Positions 42,118-51,098 are shown, counted from the first letter of the stretch. The stretch is 64,000 bases of DNA from BRHc4a sp049323915 (GCA_049323915.1 JBMOPC010000024.1:57866-121865), one strand, 5' to 3'. Notes: a model not told the origin generated them from the letters alone. Numbers and translations are program-made.

Positions 42118-42399
42118 CTACGTCACCCTCTCAAAAAAGTAGAGACCAGAGCTCTACGCCCTGGCCTCCCGTTTATTCGAGTCAGCCTTCCAAGTTTTTA
42201 AGATTTCCCCCCACACCACTTTACCGTCCTGGACCTTTAGAATGACCTCTCCATATTGAAGTCGGTCAAGTTCTCCGGCCTGCCTCCTGATTTCCGCAAT
42301 TAGCTGCTCAGATACTTTGTTCATTTCAGTTGGCACCACCTTCATCTTTCGAGCTTGAAACAAGATTCCATCCAGTGTATCCCTTATATTGTTAAATTG
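42104..42399. repeat. Tandem duplication, copy 1 of 2 (offset 334 bases)
   Basis: About 295 bases that recur at 42438-42736 with only scattered substitutions. Each copy carries one DUF2292-like reading frame. Confidence 0.9.
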
Positions 42400-42468
42400 A
42401 CCATTAATTATCTGAAAGGTGGATGCTTGTTGAATTGTTAGTTTTCTCAACCTACGCCACGCCCTCAA
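42154..42468 (-). CDS. DUF2292-like small protein, copy 1
   Basis: 104 residues from a TTG at 42468; only the last 70 or so are shared with copy 2. The C-terminal part (QYGEVILKVQDGKVVWGEIL, about 72-91) resembles the DUF2292/YezD type, small Firmicute proteins of unknown role. No convincing ribosome site precedes the TTG, so the N-terminal 30 residues may be untranslated. It may be a relic. Confidence 0.45.
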   Translation of the reverse strand: MRAWRRLRKLTIQQASTFQIINGQFNNIRDTLDGILFQARKMKVVPTEMNKVSEQLIAEIRRQAGELDRLQYGEVILKVQDGKVVWGEILKTWKADSNKREARA

Positions 42469-42736
42469 AAAAGTACAGGCCAGAGCTCTACGCCCTGGCC
42501 TCCCGTTTATTCGAGTCAGCCTTCCAAGTTTTTAAGATTTCCCCCCACACCACTTTACCGTCCTGGACCTTTATAATGACCTCTCCATATTGAAGTCGGT
42601 CAAGTTCTTCGGCCTGCCTCCTGATTTCCGCAATTAGTCGCTCAGATACTTTGTTCATTTCAGTTGGCACCACCCTCATCTTTCGAGCTTGAAACAAGAT
42701 TCCATCCAGTGTGTCCTTATATTTTTAAATTTAACT
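42438..42736. repeat. Tandem duplication, copy 2 of 2
   Basis: Matches 42104-42399. The homology ends in an AT-rich tract near 42736. Confidence 0.9.
42488..42697 (-). CDS. DUF2292-like small protein, copy 2
   Basis: 69 residues from a TTG at 42697 (MFQARKMRVVPTEMNKVSER onward), differing from copy 1 at only a few positions, with the same QYGEVIIKVQDGKVVWGEIL core. A stop codon lies just beyond the shared region upstream, and no ribosome site is seen, so this could be the truncated product of the duplication. Confidence 0.45.
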   Translation of the reverse strand: MFQARKMRVVPTEMNKVSERLIAEIRRQAEELDRLQYGEVIIKVQDGKVVWGEILKTWKADSNKREARA

Positions 42737-42826
42737 TTTTTCCTGTGCGGTGGGCTAATTGGAATATTCAACAATTACTTACATTTTTGTTACCCCATGG
42801 TTTTAGAATCTCATTTCAAAAAAGGA

Positions 42827-42864
42827 ATAGGCCGAATTCTCTGTAGAGAGAGTTTTCGGCCTAT
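42827..42864. other. Hairpin
   Basis: ATAGGCCGAA and TTCGGCCTAT are exact complements around a TCTCTGTAGAGAGAG loop that can itself pair. No clear T-run on either strand. Confidence 0.55.
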
Positions 42865-42897
42865 CGTTGTTCGATTCAACCAATTATTAAATTCACG

Positions 42898-43041
42898 TTA
42901 ATCAAATTTTTCCACGCATGAAATAAGACCTCCAATTGTTTCAGGTGTGAGATTATCTAGATTGCCCAGATTGGCTATGCCCCGTTGTTCTACCTTGCCA
43001 CACTCACAAAAATCAACTTCAGTGAGGCATATTCTTTGCTG
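42898..43041 (-). pseudogene. C-terminal fragment of an unknown protein
   Basis: 47 codons without a start, including RICLTEVDFCECGKVEQRG and PETIGGLISCVEKF. Protein-like composition, but no family recognised and no upstream frame. From 43042 to 43316 the AT-rich sequence shows no gene. Confidence 0.25.
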
Positions 43042-43316
43042 CTACTACGAAAAAAATTTTTCCGGAAGAACATGACTACCCTATTTTTCTAGAATCTTGC
43101 TATTGGGTAGGTACTACTTGTGTTATATTTCACACCTGTGCGGAACCCATATTGATATGTACTATATTTCACATGCTAATCATAGCACATTTGAGTACTT
43201 CTAGTCAATTGATTCTTCCGGATTATTTGTCGGAAAAAAATACCAAATTTTGCGGTTTATTGTTCCACTTTTCAATAGTGTTTAACACAAGGTTATTCCT
43301 TAATTGTCGCTGCACC

Positions 43317-43409
43317 CGGAAAAAAGTTTTTGCTTGACAACCTGGAAGAAATCATGCAATTTGATCAACCGGCGCCTGTCCCTGCTGATGCCGGATGAGC
43401 AGTTGTAGT
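43317..43409 (+). pseudogene. Duplicated 3' end of the 38440 gene
   Basis: A copy of about 38939-39031: KKFLLDNLEEIMQFDQPAP, with a one-base insertion near the end, followed by the same REP hairpin. Nothing of the first 165 codons is present. Confidence 0.85.
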
Positions 43410-43434
43410 GAGTCAGAGAACCGTCCCCTGACTC
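43410..43434. repeat. REP-like hairpin overlapping the cvfB 3' end
   Basis: Identical in sequence to 39032-39056. Read on the minus strand, it supplies the last codons and stop of the CvfB-like gene. Confidence 0.85.
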
Positions 43435-44258
43435 AGCATTAGGCCTTCGCTGGTCTGCCGGACCTTGTTTTCCTTTAGCAGCCTGCCCACGGCCCTTTTG
43501 AAGGCGGACTTGCTCATGTTCAGCCGGATTTTAATGTCAGCGGGGCTGCTGTTGTCGTTGAGAGGAAGGAAGCCTCCCTTTTCTTTCATTTTTTGAAGTA
43601 TTAGTTCGGCGTCGCCCTCCATTTGCTGGTGGGAGAGTTTCCTGGGAGACAGGTCCAGCTTCCCGTCCTCCCTGACCCTGGTAATCCTGGCCTCCACCAC
43701 TTCGCCGGGCTTTATGTCCCGGTAGCGCTCACTTTCGGGTATCAGGCCGTAGTATTGATTATCCACGGCCACCAGGGCTCCTATGTCTCTTCTGACAGCG
43801 TAAACCGTCCCGGTGACCCGGTCATTTTTTTTATAGCGGTCAGTGGTTTTGAGGTATTTATATATGTCCGTGGTGGCCATCAGCCTTCCGTTTTTGCCCA
43901 CCGTAACCGCAACGAGGTAGCTTTTGCCGGCCTGTACCCTGTATTTTTGCTGGCTCAGCGGCAAAAACAGGTCGAAATCCAGCCCCCAGTCAAGGTAGGC
44001 TCCCGCCTCCGTGGTTTCCACCACTTTTAAATAAGCCAGTTCGCCGACAAGGGCCGCAGGCTTTTTGGCGGTGGCCGCCAGATTGTTCCCGGGGTCCCTG
44101 TATAAAAAAACCTCCAGCTCATCGCCCTCTTTGGCGTCCTCAGGCAGTTGGCCTGCGGGGAGAAGTATTTTATCCCCCGGTCTGCCGTCACCGGCGTCCA
44201 AATATGTCCCGGAATGCCTTATTTTCGCTATTCTCAGCTTTTCATATCGACCTATCAT
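43413..44258 (-). CDS. CvfB-family S1-domain RNA-binding protein
   Basis: About 281 residues. Three S1-like OB folds are recognisable: about 1-60, 63-130 (LAYLKVVETTEAGAYLDWGL) and 135-205 (VTGTVYAVRRDIGALVAVDN), followed by a winged-helix-like C-terminus (about 215-275, SSPADIKIRLNMSKSAFKRA). CvfB homologues bind RNA and affect virulence-gene expression in staphylococci; the role here is unknown. ATG 44258 is chosen because GAGGTGG lies just upstream, against a GTG at 44270. The last seven residues (LSQGTVL) and the stop come from the REP-like hairpin. Confidence 0.9.
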   Translation of the reverse strand: MIGRYEKLRIAKIRHSGTYLDAGDGRPGDKILLPAGQLPEDAKEGDELEVFLYRDPGNNLAATAKKPAALVGELAYLKVVETTEAGAYLDWGLDFDLFLPLSQQKYRVQAGKSYLVAVTVGKNGRLMATTDIYKYLKTTDRYKKNDRVTGTVYAVRRDIGALVAVDNQYYGLIPESERYRDIKPGEVVEARITRVREDGKLDLSPRKLSHQQMEGDAELILQKMKEKGGFLPLNDNSSPADIKIRLNMSKSAFKRAVGRLLKENKVRQTSEGLMLSQGTVL

Positions 44259-44474
44259 ATTTCTAGCCACCTCGTTTTACTTATCTGTATATATCTTTCT
44301 TGTAAATATTTTTACCATAATGACCATAATAACACATAATAATACATGGTAACAGCGGGATCACCGGCCGCGAACAAAAGAATAAAATTAAGGGTCAGGC
44401 CCCTGTTGGACTGACAACAGAAGGTGTATTATTATATTAAGGTGGAAAACTGACTGATTAGGGGAGTTGATGGC

Positions 44475-44642
44475 ATGCTTGTAATCGACCGCTTTGAGGG
44501 TGAATACGCACTGATAGAGTACAAAAAAAGGATATTTCACATACCCAAGTCTCTTATACCCAAGGGGGCCAGGGAAGGCGACGCAATAAAGATTCAAATC
44601 ACCGTTGACAAAGACGCGGCCAAAAAAGAACAGGGGAAATAA
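44475..44642 (+). CDS. DUF3006 small protein
   Basis: 55 residues starting MLVIDRFEGEYALIEYKKR, followed by a Lys/Asp-rich end. This is the DUF3006 pattern (VIDRFEG.YA). Small soluble protein of unknown function, often near competence or secreted-nuclease genes in Firmicutes. GGGGAG lies 8 bases before ATG 44475. Followed directly by a terminator. Confidence 0.75.
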   Translation: MLVIDRFEGEYALIEYKKRIFHIPKSLIPKGAREGDAIKIQITVDKDAAKKEQGK

Positions 44643-44643
44643 A

Positions 44644-44670
44644 AAAACCGCCAGCCGGCGGTTTTTATTA
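44644..44670. terminator. Terminator between DUF3006 gene and HD-GYP gene
   Basis: AAAACCGCC and GGCGGTTTT with A-run and T-run on opposite sides, so it can stop transcription from both convergent genes. Confidence 0.85.
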
Positions 44671-44672
44671 AT

Positions 44673-45308
44673 TTAATCACTAAAATCAAATCTATCCTCA
44701 AAAAATGCTCTTATGCATATGTTGCTGATTGCCTCGTCATACAGAGATCCCTTGTTTTCACTGATTTCAGCTATTGCCTGATCAATGCCCTTGGCGTTGC
44801 GATACGGGCGGTGAGAGCTGATTGCCTCCACAACATCAGCTACTGCGATAATCTTTGCCTCCAGTAAAATGTCATCTCCCAGCAATCCTACGGGATAACC
44901 TGAACCGTCAATTCTTTCATGGTGCTGCAGCACGATTTTATCAACAGGCCAGGGAAACTTTAGCTTGCTTAGAATCTTATATCCTTTTTGAGGGTGTGTT
45001 TTAATGATGTCAAACTCATGTTCACTGATTGATCCGTATTTTGACAATATATGGTTGGGTACGGCAACCTTGCCTATATCGTGCAGTAATGACGCCACCT
45101 TAATCCCTTCCACCTGAAGTTTGGGGAGATTCAGCTTTTCTGCTATATAGCAGGAAAGATCCGCAACCCTTTTCTGGTGGCTGGCAGTATAAGGGTCAAC
45201 CATTGCGCTGATCGTAGTCAGTACGTCCACTGTTCCGTTAAGTACCTTTAGTACTTCTTCTTTTATGCCGCTGTCAAAATTTAACAAGCTGACTGCAACT
45301 TTATCCAT
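44673..45308 (-). CDS. HD-GYP domain protein (probable c-di-GMP phosphodiesterase)
   Basis: 211 residues, almost only the HD-GYP domain. Metal and catalytic motifs: HDIGK near 77-81 (LLHDIGKVAVP), HP near 105, HHER near 130-133, and DGSGYP near 135-140, the GYP signature. AVADVVEAISSHRPYR follows. HD-GYP enzymes hydrolyse c-di-GMP, which would oppose signalling through the PilZ protein at 0.7-1.4 kb. There is no sensor or receiver domain, apart from about 30 N-terminal residues. Convergent with the DUF3006 gene. Confidence 0.9.
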   Translation of the reverse strand: MDKVAVSLLNFDSGIKEEVLKVLNGTVDVLTTISAMVDPYTASHQKRVADLSCYIAEKLNLPKLQVEGIKVASLLHDIGKVAVPNHILSKYGSISEHEFDIIKTHPQKGYKILSKLKFPWPVDKIVLQHHERIDGSGYPVGLLGDDILLEAKIIAVADVVEAISSHRPYRNAKGIDQAIAEISENKGSLYDEAISNICIRAFFEDRFDFSD

Positions 45309-45522
45309 CGCTAACCCTCACCATATAATTTGATAGTAAATTTAATTATCCGGCAATATAAACAATTTGTCAACAAATACTCGTTTGGTGATGTACCGGG
45401 ATGATTAATAAATAACGAAAAACGTTGGAGGGGATGATCAAAAGAGAGGGTTTTGGCAAGTTGTGGGGAATATTCTAGAGGTGCTTTTTGAATATAGCAT
45501 GATTGACACCGGAGGTAGATTC

Positions 45523-47643
45523 ATGAAAGACTTGTTTGAACAGATTAAACTGTTTGTCGATCCCCAATCGGTGGCCATGATAGGCGTTTCCAGCCGCACC
45601 GGGCCCGGAAGCTTCAACGGCATGGAATACATGATTGAGCGGGGCTACAAGGGAAGGATTTACCCGGTAAACCCGCGGGGCGGCGAGATTCTCGGCATAA
45701 AGGCTTACACCACCGTTACCGGTATTCCCGAGGTGGTGGACCTGGCCGTTATCTCCACCCCCCGGGCGGCAGTGCCGGGAATTGTCAGGGAGTGCGTGGC
45801 CAAAGGCATCAAGGCTGTGACAATCATCACCCAGGGCTTCGCCGATGCCGATGAGGAAGGGAAAAAGCTGCAGGCGGAAATAGACAAGGCCGTAAGGGGC
45901 ACCGGAACCAGGGTGGTGGGTCCCAATACCCTTGGCATAGTAAACGCCTTTGCAAACTTCTATACCTCTTTTGTCAATTTCACCAACCGGCCCGCCGCAA
46001 ACGGGGTTATCTGCCAGTCGGGGGTTTTCCTGGCGGGGGGCCTTGATTTTTCGGCAGGTGTGGGTATAGGGATTGACATAGGCAACACATCAGACATAAA
46101 CTTTGCCGATGTCCTTGCTTATTTCGAAAGGGAGGACAGGGTAAGGGTGGTTAACCTCCACATGGAGGGAATCAACGATGGCAGGCGCTTCTTGGAGGCG
46201 GCCAGCCGGGTGAGCCGCCTGAAACCCGTGTTGTGCCTGAAAACCGGGCGTAGCGAGGAAGGCGCCAGGGCGGCCAGCTCGCACAGCGGGTCCATGGCCG
46301 GAGAAGACGCCGTGTACGACGCGGCTTTCCGGCAGGCCGGCGTGATCAGGGTGAACGACGCCGGGGAGATGAACCACCTCAACAAAACATTCATGACATA
46401 CCCTTTCATACCTGGAAAACGGGTTGCCATTGTCACCATATCAGGGGGGGCGGGCATCGCCATGGTTGACGCCTGCTCACAATACGGCCTGGACCTGGCG
46501 GAATTCTCCGGGGAAACACTGGAAGCGCTGGCCGGGGTATACCCGCAGTGGATGGAGGTCGGGAACCCGGCTGACATCTGGCCCGCCGGCATGTCCAGAG
46601 GCTACCTGGAAGTCACCAGTCTGGCCCTGGAAAAAATTATGAGCGACCCGCAGGTTGACGCTGTAATCTGTATAACCCCCGCTTACAAACACCCGGATGA
46701 GGACCCGCTGGAAATAACAGGGCTGTATAAAGAGATTGCCGGGTTATACAGGGATAAGCCGCTGGCGGCATGGATTTTTGGGCCTCACCGCGACGAATAC
46801 GCCCAAAGGCTGGAGCAGGACGGAAACATTGTGGTCTATCCTTCCCCTGATGGGGCCGCCCGGGGGCTGTCAGCACTTTACAGCTACCACCACCGGATAA
46901 AAAACGCCCCTGCCGTGACCGAGGCTCATCTGCCAGGTTTTGAAGCATCTAAAATAAAAGGGCTTTTAATTGAAGCAGGTAAAAAAGGAGAGGAAATACT
47001 GGGGGCGGAAGCCCTTGAAATAATAAGATCGTGCGGCATACCTACGGTAAGGTCGGTGGCGGCCGGCAGCCGGGCCGATGCCGAAAAGGCTGCGCTGGAA
47101 ATAGGCCTCCCGGTGGTGATGAAGCTGAACAGTCCCGATGTTTCCCATAAGTCCGATGTCGGCGGAGTCAGGGTGGGGCTGAAAACAGTGGAAGAGGTGT
47201 CCGGGGCCTTCGGCCAGATAATGAAAAGCGCTGCGGAAAAGGCCCCCGGAGCCAGGCTGGAGGGGGTGCTGCTGCAGGAGTGCCTTGCAAATGGAGCCGA
47301 GGTGATAATAGGCGCAAGGCGTGACCACCAGTTCGGGCCGGTGGTGGTTTACGGACTGGGCGGCATTTATACCGAGATATTCAGGGATGTTTCATTCCGG
47401 GTGGCCCCGGTGGACACCGGGGAGGCAATGGACATGATAGCCGGGACAAAGTCGTACAGGATGCTGCTGGGCGCGCGGGGGCAGGCGCCCGCTGACATGG
47501 GTGCGCTGGCTGAGGCCATAGCCCGGCTGTCCCTGCTGGTTAACAATTTTCCCGGGATTGCCGAGCTGGACATCAACCCTCTTCTGGCCGGCCCTGGGGG
47601 AGTTGTGGCCCTGGACTCCAGGATCACCCTGTCCCGGGACTAA
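45523..47643 (+). CDS. ADP-forming acyl-CoA (acetyl-CoA) synthetase, fused alpha-beta
   Basis: About 706 residues. CoA-binding Rossmann domain (about 8-135, SVAMIGVSSRTGPGSFN), Succ_CoA_lig-like domain (about 150-290) with the phosphohistidine motif SSHSGSMAGEDAVYDAAF near 252-269, then a long C-terminal ATP-grasp domain (about 480-706, GLPVVMKLNSPDVSHKSDVG near 527-546). This architecture makes ATP from acetyl-CoA or other acyl-CoA with release of the acid. In this genome it could conserve energy from acyl-CoA made by the aco complex or the 63-kb oxidoreductase. ATG 45523 follows GGAGG; 20 extra residues upstream are unlikely. Confidence 0.93.
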   Translation: MKDLFEQIKLFVDPQSVAMIGVSSRTGPGSFNGMEYMIERGYKGRIYPVNPRGGEILGIKAYTTVTGIPEVVDLAVISTPRAAVPGIVRECVAKGIKAVTIITQGFADADEEGKKLQAEIDKAVRGTGTRVVGPNTLGIVNAFANFYTSFVNFTNRPAANGVICQSGVFLAGGLDFSAGVGIGIDIGNTSDINFADVLAYFEREDRVRVVNLHMEGINDGRRFLEAASRVSRLKPVLCLKTGRSEEGARAASSHSGSMAGEDAVYDAAFRQAGVIRVNDAGEMNHLNKTFMTYPFIPGKRVAIVTISGGAGIAMVDACSQYGLDLAEFSGETLEALAGVYPQWMEVGNPADIWPAGMSRGYLEVTSLALEKIMSDPQVDAVICITPAYKHPDEDPLEITGLYKEIAGLYRDKPLAAWIFGPHRDEYAQRLEQDGNIVVYPSPDGAARGLSALYSYHHRIKNAPAVTEAHLPGFEASKIKGLLIEAGKKGEEILGAEALEIIRSCGIPTVRSVAAGSRADAEKAALEIGLPVVMKLNSPDVSHKSDVGGVRVGLKTVEEVSGAFGQIMKSAAEKAPGARLEGVLLQECLANGAEVIIGARRDHQFGPVVVYGLGGIYTEIFRDVSFRVAPVDTGEAMDMIAGTKSYRMLLGARGQAPADMGALAEAIARLSLLVNNFPGIAELDINPLLAGPGGVVALDSRITLSRD

Positions 47644-47652
47644 TACTGAAAC

Positions 47653-47700
47653 AACCACCCGCGTCCGGGCTATCATCATCCGGGCCGGGTGGTTTCTGTT
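47653..47700 (+). terminator. Terminator after the acyl-CoA synthetase
   Basis: AACCACCCG and CGGGTGGTT arms with inner GTCCGG/CCGGGC, followed by TCTGTTTT; similar to the stem after glmS. Confidence 0.75.
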
Positions 47701-47803
47701 TTGAGGCCGTTTTGCCGGGGGAATGCTAAAACTGGCAGTATTCTGGTAAAATAATTAAGAGTGATTAAATGGACGGTATATGCTGTGAATGGGGGTGTTG
47801 GAT

Positions 47804-48643
47804 ATGGTAGGACGGGAAGACAGGGATGAGGTTGTCTACCAGGGGGAATTCCACCGCCTTCCCAGGGGTGGCGTGATTAAAACCGGCTCCGGGGATGAAA
47901 TATTTGTGCCGGAGATTTGGGTGCGAAGGCTGGGGCTGGAGCAAGGAGACCTGCTGTCCGCAGTTCTCCTGGGGAAACTGGGGGATTCGGCGCTTTACGA
48001 GTTTTCCGCTGAGGAGCGAAGGGGCCTTGGGTCTGCCCAGGACAGGGTTTCGGTGGTGGGCCCCCTTATTTATCACGGCGGTGAGTGGATGATCTACTGT
48101 GAGGAAGAGGGGGAATTGATCAGCCTCAGGCACGGTGAGGTGAGGGCTATGCGTCTGAAGGAGGGCGACCTGGTGGAGGTGGGCTACATGAGGGGGGACC
48201 TTTCCGGGGCCAGAATAGCCTGGAAGTACGACGAAACCGAACTGCCCGGCCAAAGGGGGCCGTCGCTCAGGCGCGGCAGGGAGGAGGGCGGGGACCGGCC
48301 CGTCAGGCTGGATGTGGCCGACCCGGTGCTGGCCGACCGTACCGTTTTGGTGATTGGGGCCGATATTTACAAGGAGTCATTCAAAAAAATGTTCGAAAGA
48401 AGAGGGTCCAGGTTTCTGTGGGAGTCAGGCTTCCAGGGAGGGCCCGGCAAAACCGTGGAGTCAAAGGTCAGGCAGGCCGACGTGGTGGTGATTGTAACCG
48501 AGATGATGTCCCACCGCATGCCGGCCGTGGAGGTAATGTGCGGCAAATACAGGAAGCCCTTTGTTTATGCCCCGTCCAAGGGCGCCACCGGGGCTGTCCG
48601 CCAGTGCCAGAAGGCTTTGGGCACAAGGAATGCAACAGTGTAA
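47804..48643 (+). CDS. DUF2325-domain protein
   Basis: About 279 residues. The C-terminal about 95 match DUF2325 (VLVIGADIYKESFKKMFERR near 179-198, ADVVVIVTEMMSHRMP near 223-238), a small Rossmann-like domain of unknown role. The N-terminal about 130 residues include a beta-rich part (IFVPEIWVRRLGLEQGDLLS, about 31-50) that could be an OB-like nucleic-acid-binding fold; that is a guess. ATG 47804 is preferred as AATGGGGGTG provides a ribosome site. Confidence 0.75.
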   Translation: MVGREDRDEVVYQGEFHRLPRGGVIKTGSGDEIFVPEIWVRRLGLEQGDLLSAVLLGKLGDSALYEFSAEERRGLGSAQDRVSVVGPLIYHGGEWMIYCEEEGELISLRHGEVRAMRLKEGDLVEVGYMRGDLSGARIAWKYDETELPGQRGPSLRRGREEGGDRPVRLDVADPVLADRTVLVIGADIYKESFKKMFERRGSRFLWESGFQGGPGKTVESKVRQADVVVIVTEMMSHRMPAVEVMCGKYRKPFVYAPSKGATGAVRQCQKALGTRNATV

Positions 48644-48681
48644 CCGATTTTTAAAGATAGCCGCCGTATAATGTTTACGTT

Positions 48682-48702
48682 CACCCTTAAGGGTGTTTTT
48701 TT
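48682..48702 (+). terminator. Intrinsic terminator after the DUF2325 gene
   Basis: CACCCTT and AAGGGTG make a perfect short stem followed by seven T's. Confidence 0.8.
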
Positions 48703-48789
48703 AGAAAACTAAAATTTGATTATGTGGCGCATTAAGCCTTGTTTTTACTCCCAAAAGCTGTTATACTTCTATTTCTGGGGGTAAGTGTT

Positions 48790-50616
48790 ATGAATGATCA
48801 GATGGATATCAGAAATATAGCCATAATAGCGCACGTGGATCACGGCAAGACAACGCTGGTGGACTCCATGCTGAAGCAAAGCGGTATATTCAGGGAAAAC
48901 GAGCAGGTTGTGGAAAGGGTGCTGGACAGCAACGATCTGGAGAGGGAGCGGGGAATCACCATCCTTGCCAAGAACACCTCTGTCAGGTACGGCCGCACCA
49001 AAATAAATATTGTCGACACCCCGGGGCACTCGGACTTCGGCGGCGAGGTGGAGAGGGTGCTGAAAATGGTGGACGGGGTGCTTCTGCTGGTGGACGCCTT
49101 TGAGGGGCCCATGCCCCAGACCAGGTTCGTACTGCGCAAGGCACTGGAGCTTAATCTAAAGCCGCTGGTGGTGATCAACAAAATAGACCGTCAGGACGCC
49201 AGGATAGATCAGGTGGTTGACGAGGTGCTGGAGCTGTTCATAGAGCTGGAGGCCGGCGACGACCAGATTGATTTTCCGGTTATATACGTGTCGGCCAGGA
49301 AGGGCACCGCCACCGAGGACCCTCAGGTGGAAGGGAGTGACCTGCGCCCGCTTTTTGACGTCATTGTAAGTCACGTTCCCGCGCCTGCGGGTGATCCCGG
49401 CGGGGCGCTTCAGGTGCTGGTAAACAATGTTCTGTATGACCAGTACCTGGGGAGGATGGTGCTGGGCAGGATTTGCCGGGGGACGATAAAGTCCGGGCAG
49501 CAGGCATCCCTCATACGCCATGACGGGGTGGTGGAAAAGGCCAGGGTGGGACACCTGTACGTTTTTGAGGGGCTGGAAAGGGTGGAGGTGGAGGAGGCCC
49601 CCTGCGGGGACATAGTCACCTTTTCCGGGCTGGGGGACGTCAATATAGGAGAAACGGTGGCCTGCCCACTGAGCCCGGAGCAGCTTCCGCCCATTGCTGT
49701 GGATGAGCCCACTCTCAAAATGACCTTTTCAGTCAATGACAGCCCCTTCGCCGGCAGGGAGGGAAAGCACGTCACCTCGCGGGAACTGAGGGCCAGGCTT
49801 TTTAAGGAGACCGAGAAAAACGTAAGCCTGAGGGTGTTTGAGACCGAAAACGCCGACGTTTTCCAGGTGCACGGAAGGGGAGAGCTGCACCTCTCCATAC
49901 TGATCGAGACCATGCGCCGGGAAGGCTATGAGCTGCAGGTCTCCAAGCCCGAGGTGATACTTAAAAGGAAGGGCGATACAGTTATGGAGCCGGTGGAAAC
50001 TCTGACGGTGGACATCCCCGAAGACAAAATGGGCCCGGTGATGGAAATAGTGGGGTCAAGAAAGGGCGACCTACTGGACATGAGGTCCATGGGAGGGGGT
50101 CAGCAGCGGCTGGTATTCAAGGTGCCCGCCAGAGGGCTCATCGGCTTCCGCTCCCAGCTGTTGACCGAGACCAGGGGCCATGCCGTGATCAACCACGTTT
50201 TCGCCGGTTACGAACCTTACCGGGGGGACATACAGGGCAGGAACAGGGGAGTGCTGATCGCCTTTGAAACCGGTGAGGCCACGCTTTACGGGCTGCACTC
50301 TGTCCAGGACCGGGGGACGCTCTTTATCTCCCCGGGCCTAAAGGTGTACGAGGGTATGATAGTGGGGGAGCACTGCCGGGAGCAAGACCTGGAGGTCAAT
50401 GTGTGCAAGAAAAAGCACCTTACAAATTTCCGGTCCAGCACCGCCGAGGCGGCAATGCGCCTGGAGGAGCCCCGTACCTTGAGCCTGGAGGAAAGCCTTG
50501 AGTACCTCGGAGATGATGAATTGCTGGAAGTGACACCCAGGGATTTTCGCCTCAGGAAAAAGATACTGAACAGGCACGAAAGGCAAAAATACAATAAATA
50601 CGCCAGCATGGCCTGA
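48790..50616 (+). CDS. typA: Ribosome-associated GTPase TypA/BipA
   Basis: 608 residues, full length. GTPase domain: P-loop AHVDHGKTTL near 13-22, RGITI near 56-60, DTPGHSDFGGEVERVL near 81-96, NKIDR near 134-138. EF-Tu domain II, EF-G III/V-like domains (RGELHLSILIETMRREG), and the TypA-specific C-terminus ending in RKKILNRHERQKYNKY are all present. It helps 50S assembly and growth under stress. ATG 48790 follows GGGGGTAAG; the in-frame start at 48739 adds 17 hydrophobic residues without support. Confidence 0.97.
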   Translation: MNDQMDIRNIAIIAHVDHGKTTLVDSMLKQSGIFRENEQVVERVLDSNDLERERGITILAKNTSVRYGRTKINIVDTPGHSDFGGEVERVLKMVDGVLLLVDAFEGPMPQTRFVLRKALELNLKPLVVINKIDRQDARIDQVVDEVLELFIELEAGDDQIDFPVIYVSARKGTATEDPQVEGSDLRPLFDVIVSHVPAPAGDPGGALQVLVNNVLYDQYLGRMVLGRICRGTIKSGQQASLIRHDGVVEKARVGHLYVFEGLERVEVEEAPCGDIVTFSGLGDVNIGETVACPLSPEQLPPIAVDEPTLKMTFSVNDSPFAGREGKHVTSRELRARLFKETEKNVSLRVFETENADVFQVHGRGELHLSILIETMRREGYELQVSKPEVILKRKGDTVMEPVETLTVDIPEDKMGPVMEIVGSRKGDLLDMRSMGGGQQRLVFKVPARGLIGFRSQLLTETRGHAVINHVFAGYEPYRGDIQGRNRGVLIAFETGEATLYGLHSVQDRGTLFISPGLKVYEGMIVGEHCREQDLEVNVCKKKHLTNFRSSTAEAAMRLEEPRTLSLEESLEYLGDDELLEVTPRDFRLRKKILNRHERQKYNKYASMA

Positions 50617-50624
50617 ATACACAG

Positions 50625-50663
50625 CCGGCCCCCGGAAAGCCATTTTCCGGGGGCCGGTTTTTC
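50625..50663 (+). terminator. Strong terminator after typA
   Basis: CCGGCCCCCGGAAA and TTTCCGGGGGCCGG arms with a 6-base loop, followed by TTTTTCT. Confidence 0.95.
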
Positions 50664-50707
50664 TCTGGATATGGAAGTCCTGCTGAAAGGAATTTTGCGG
50701 CGCCCGT

Positions 50708-50878
50708 CTAAATATCGTCGCTGACGATGTTTCGGGGTCTGAAGGTCTGGCATGCGGTATCGTCGGTAACACTGGTAAGAAGGTCCGGATTGGTCGGCTT
50801 GACAATTATGCTGGAAGCCCTGCACTCGGTCCCTTCCTGGTACATACAGTTGTTTACAGCACACTTTATCCTCGGCAA
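50708..50878 (-). CDS. DUF1540 small cysteine protein
   Basis: 56 residues from a TTG at 50878 with AAGGAGG 8 bases upstream: MPRIKCAVNNCMYQEGTECR, then ASSIIVKP and, near the end, TACQTFRP. The four cysteines in the C..xxxC..C....C pattern are the DUF1540 signature, a likely metal-binding mini-domain common in spore-formers; function unknown. Confidence 0.8.
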   Translation of the reverse strand: MPRIKCAVNNCMYQEGTECRASSIIVKPTNPDLLTSVTDDTACQTFRPRNIVSDDI

Positions 50879-50973
50879 ATATAATACCTCCTTTTAAATA
50901 CTGAAATTATTTTGTCTATGGATTTACGTAATTATAAATGTAAATTATTGGCTATTGCTGGGTTGGTGGCCTT

Positions 50974-50990
50974 ACAAGTGGTTCACTTGT
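50974..50990. promoter_or_regulatory. Operator-like palindrome upstream of the 51099 gene
   Basis: ACAAGTG-GTT-CACTTGT, a perfect 7-bp inverted repeat in the divergent gap between the DUF1540 gene and the 51099 gene. A TATAAA at 51059-51064 could be a -10. The binding protein is unknown. Confidence 0.45.
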
Positions 50991-51098
50991 GTACCGGCGG
51001 AATTGTTGCTGCGTTTATACGGCCGGACGGACCGGCGTCATCGGTGTGGCATGAATATTGTATAAATATTTTGCAAACTTCTCAAGGGGGTGTTTGGA

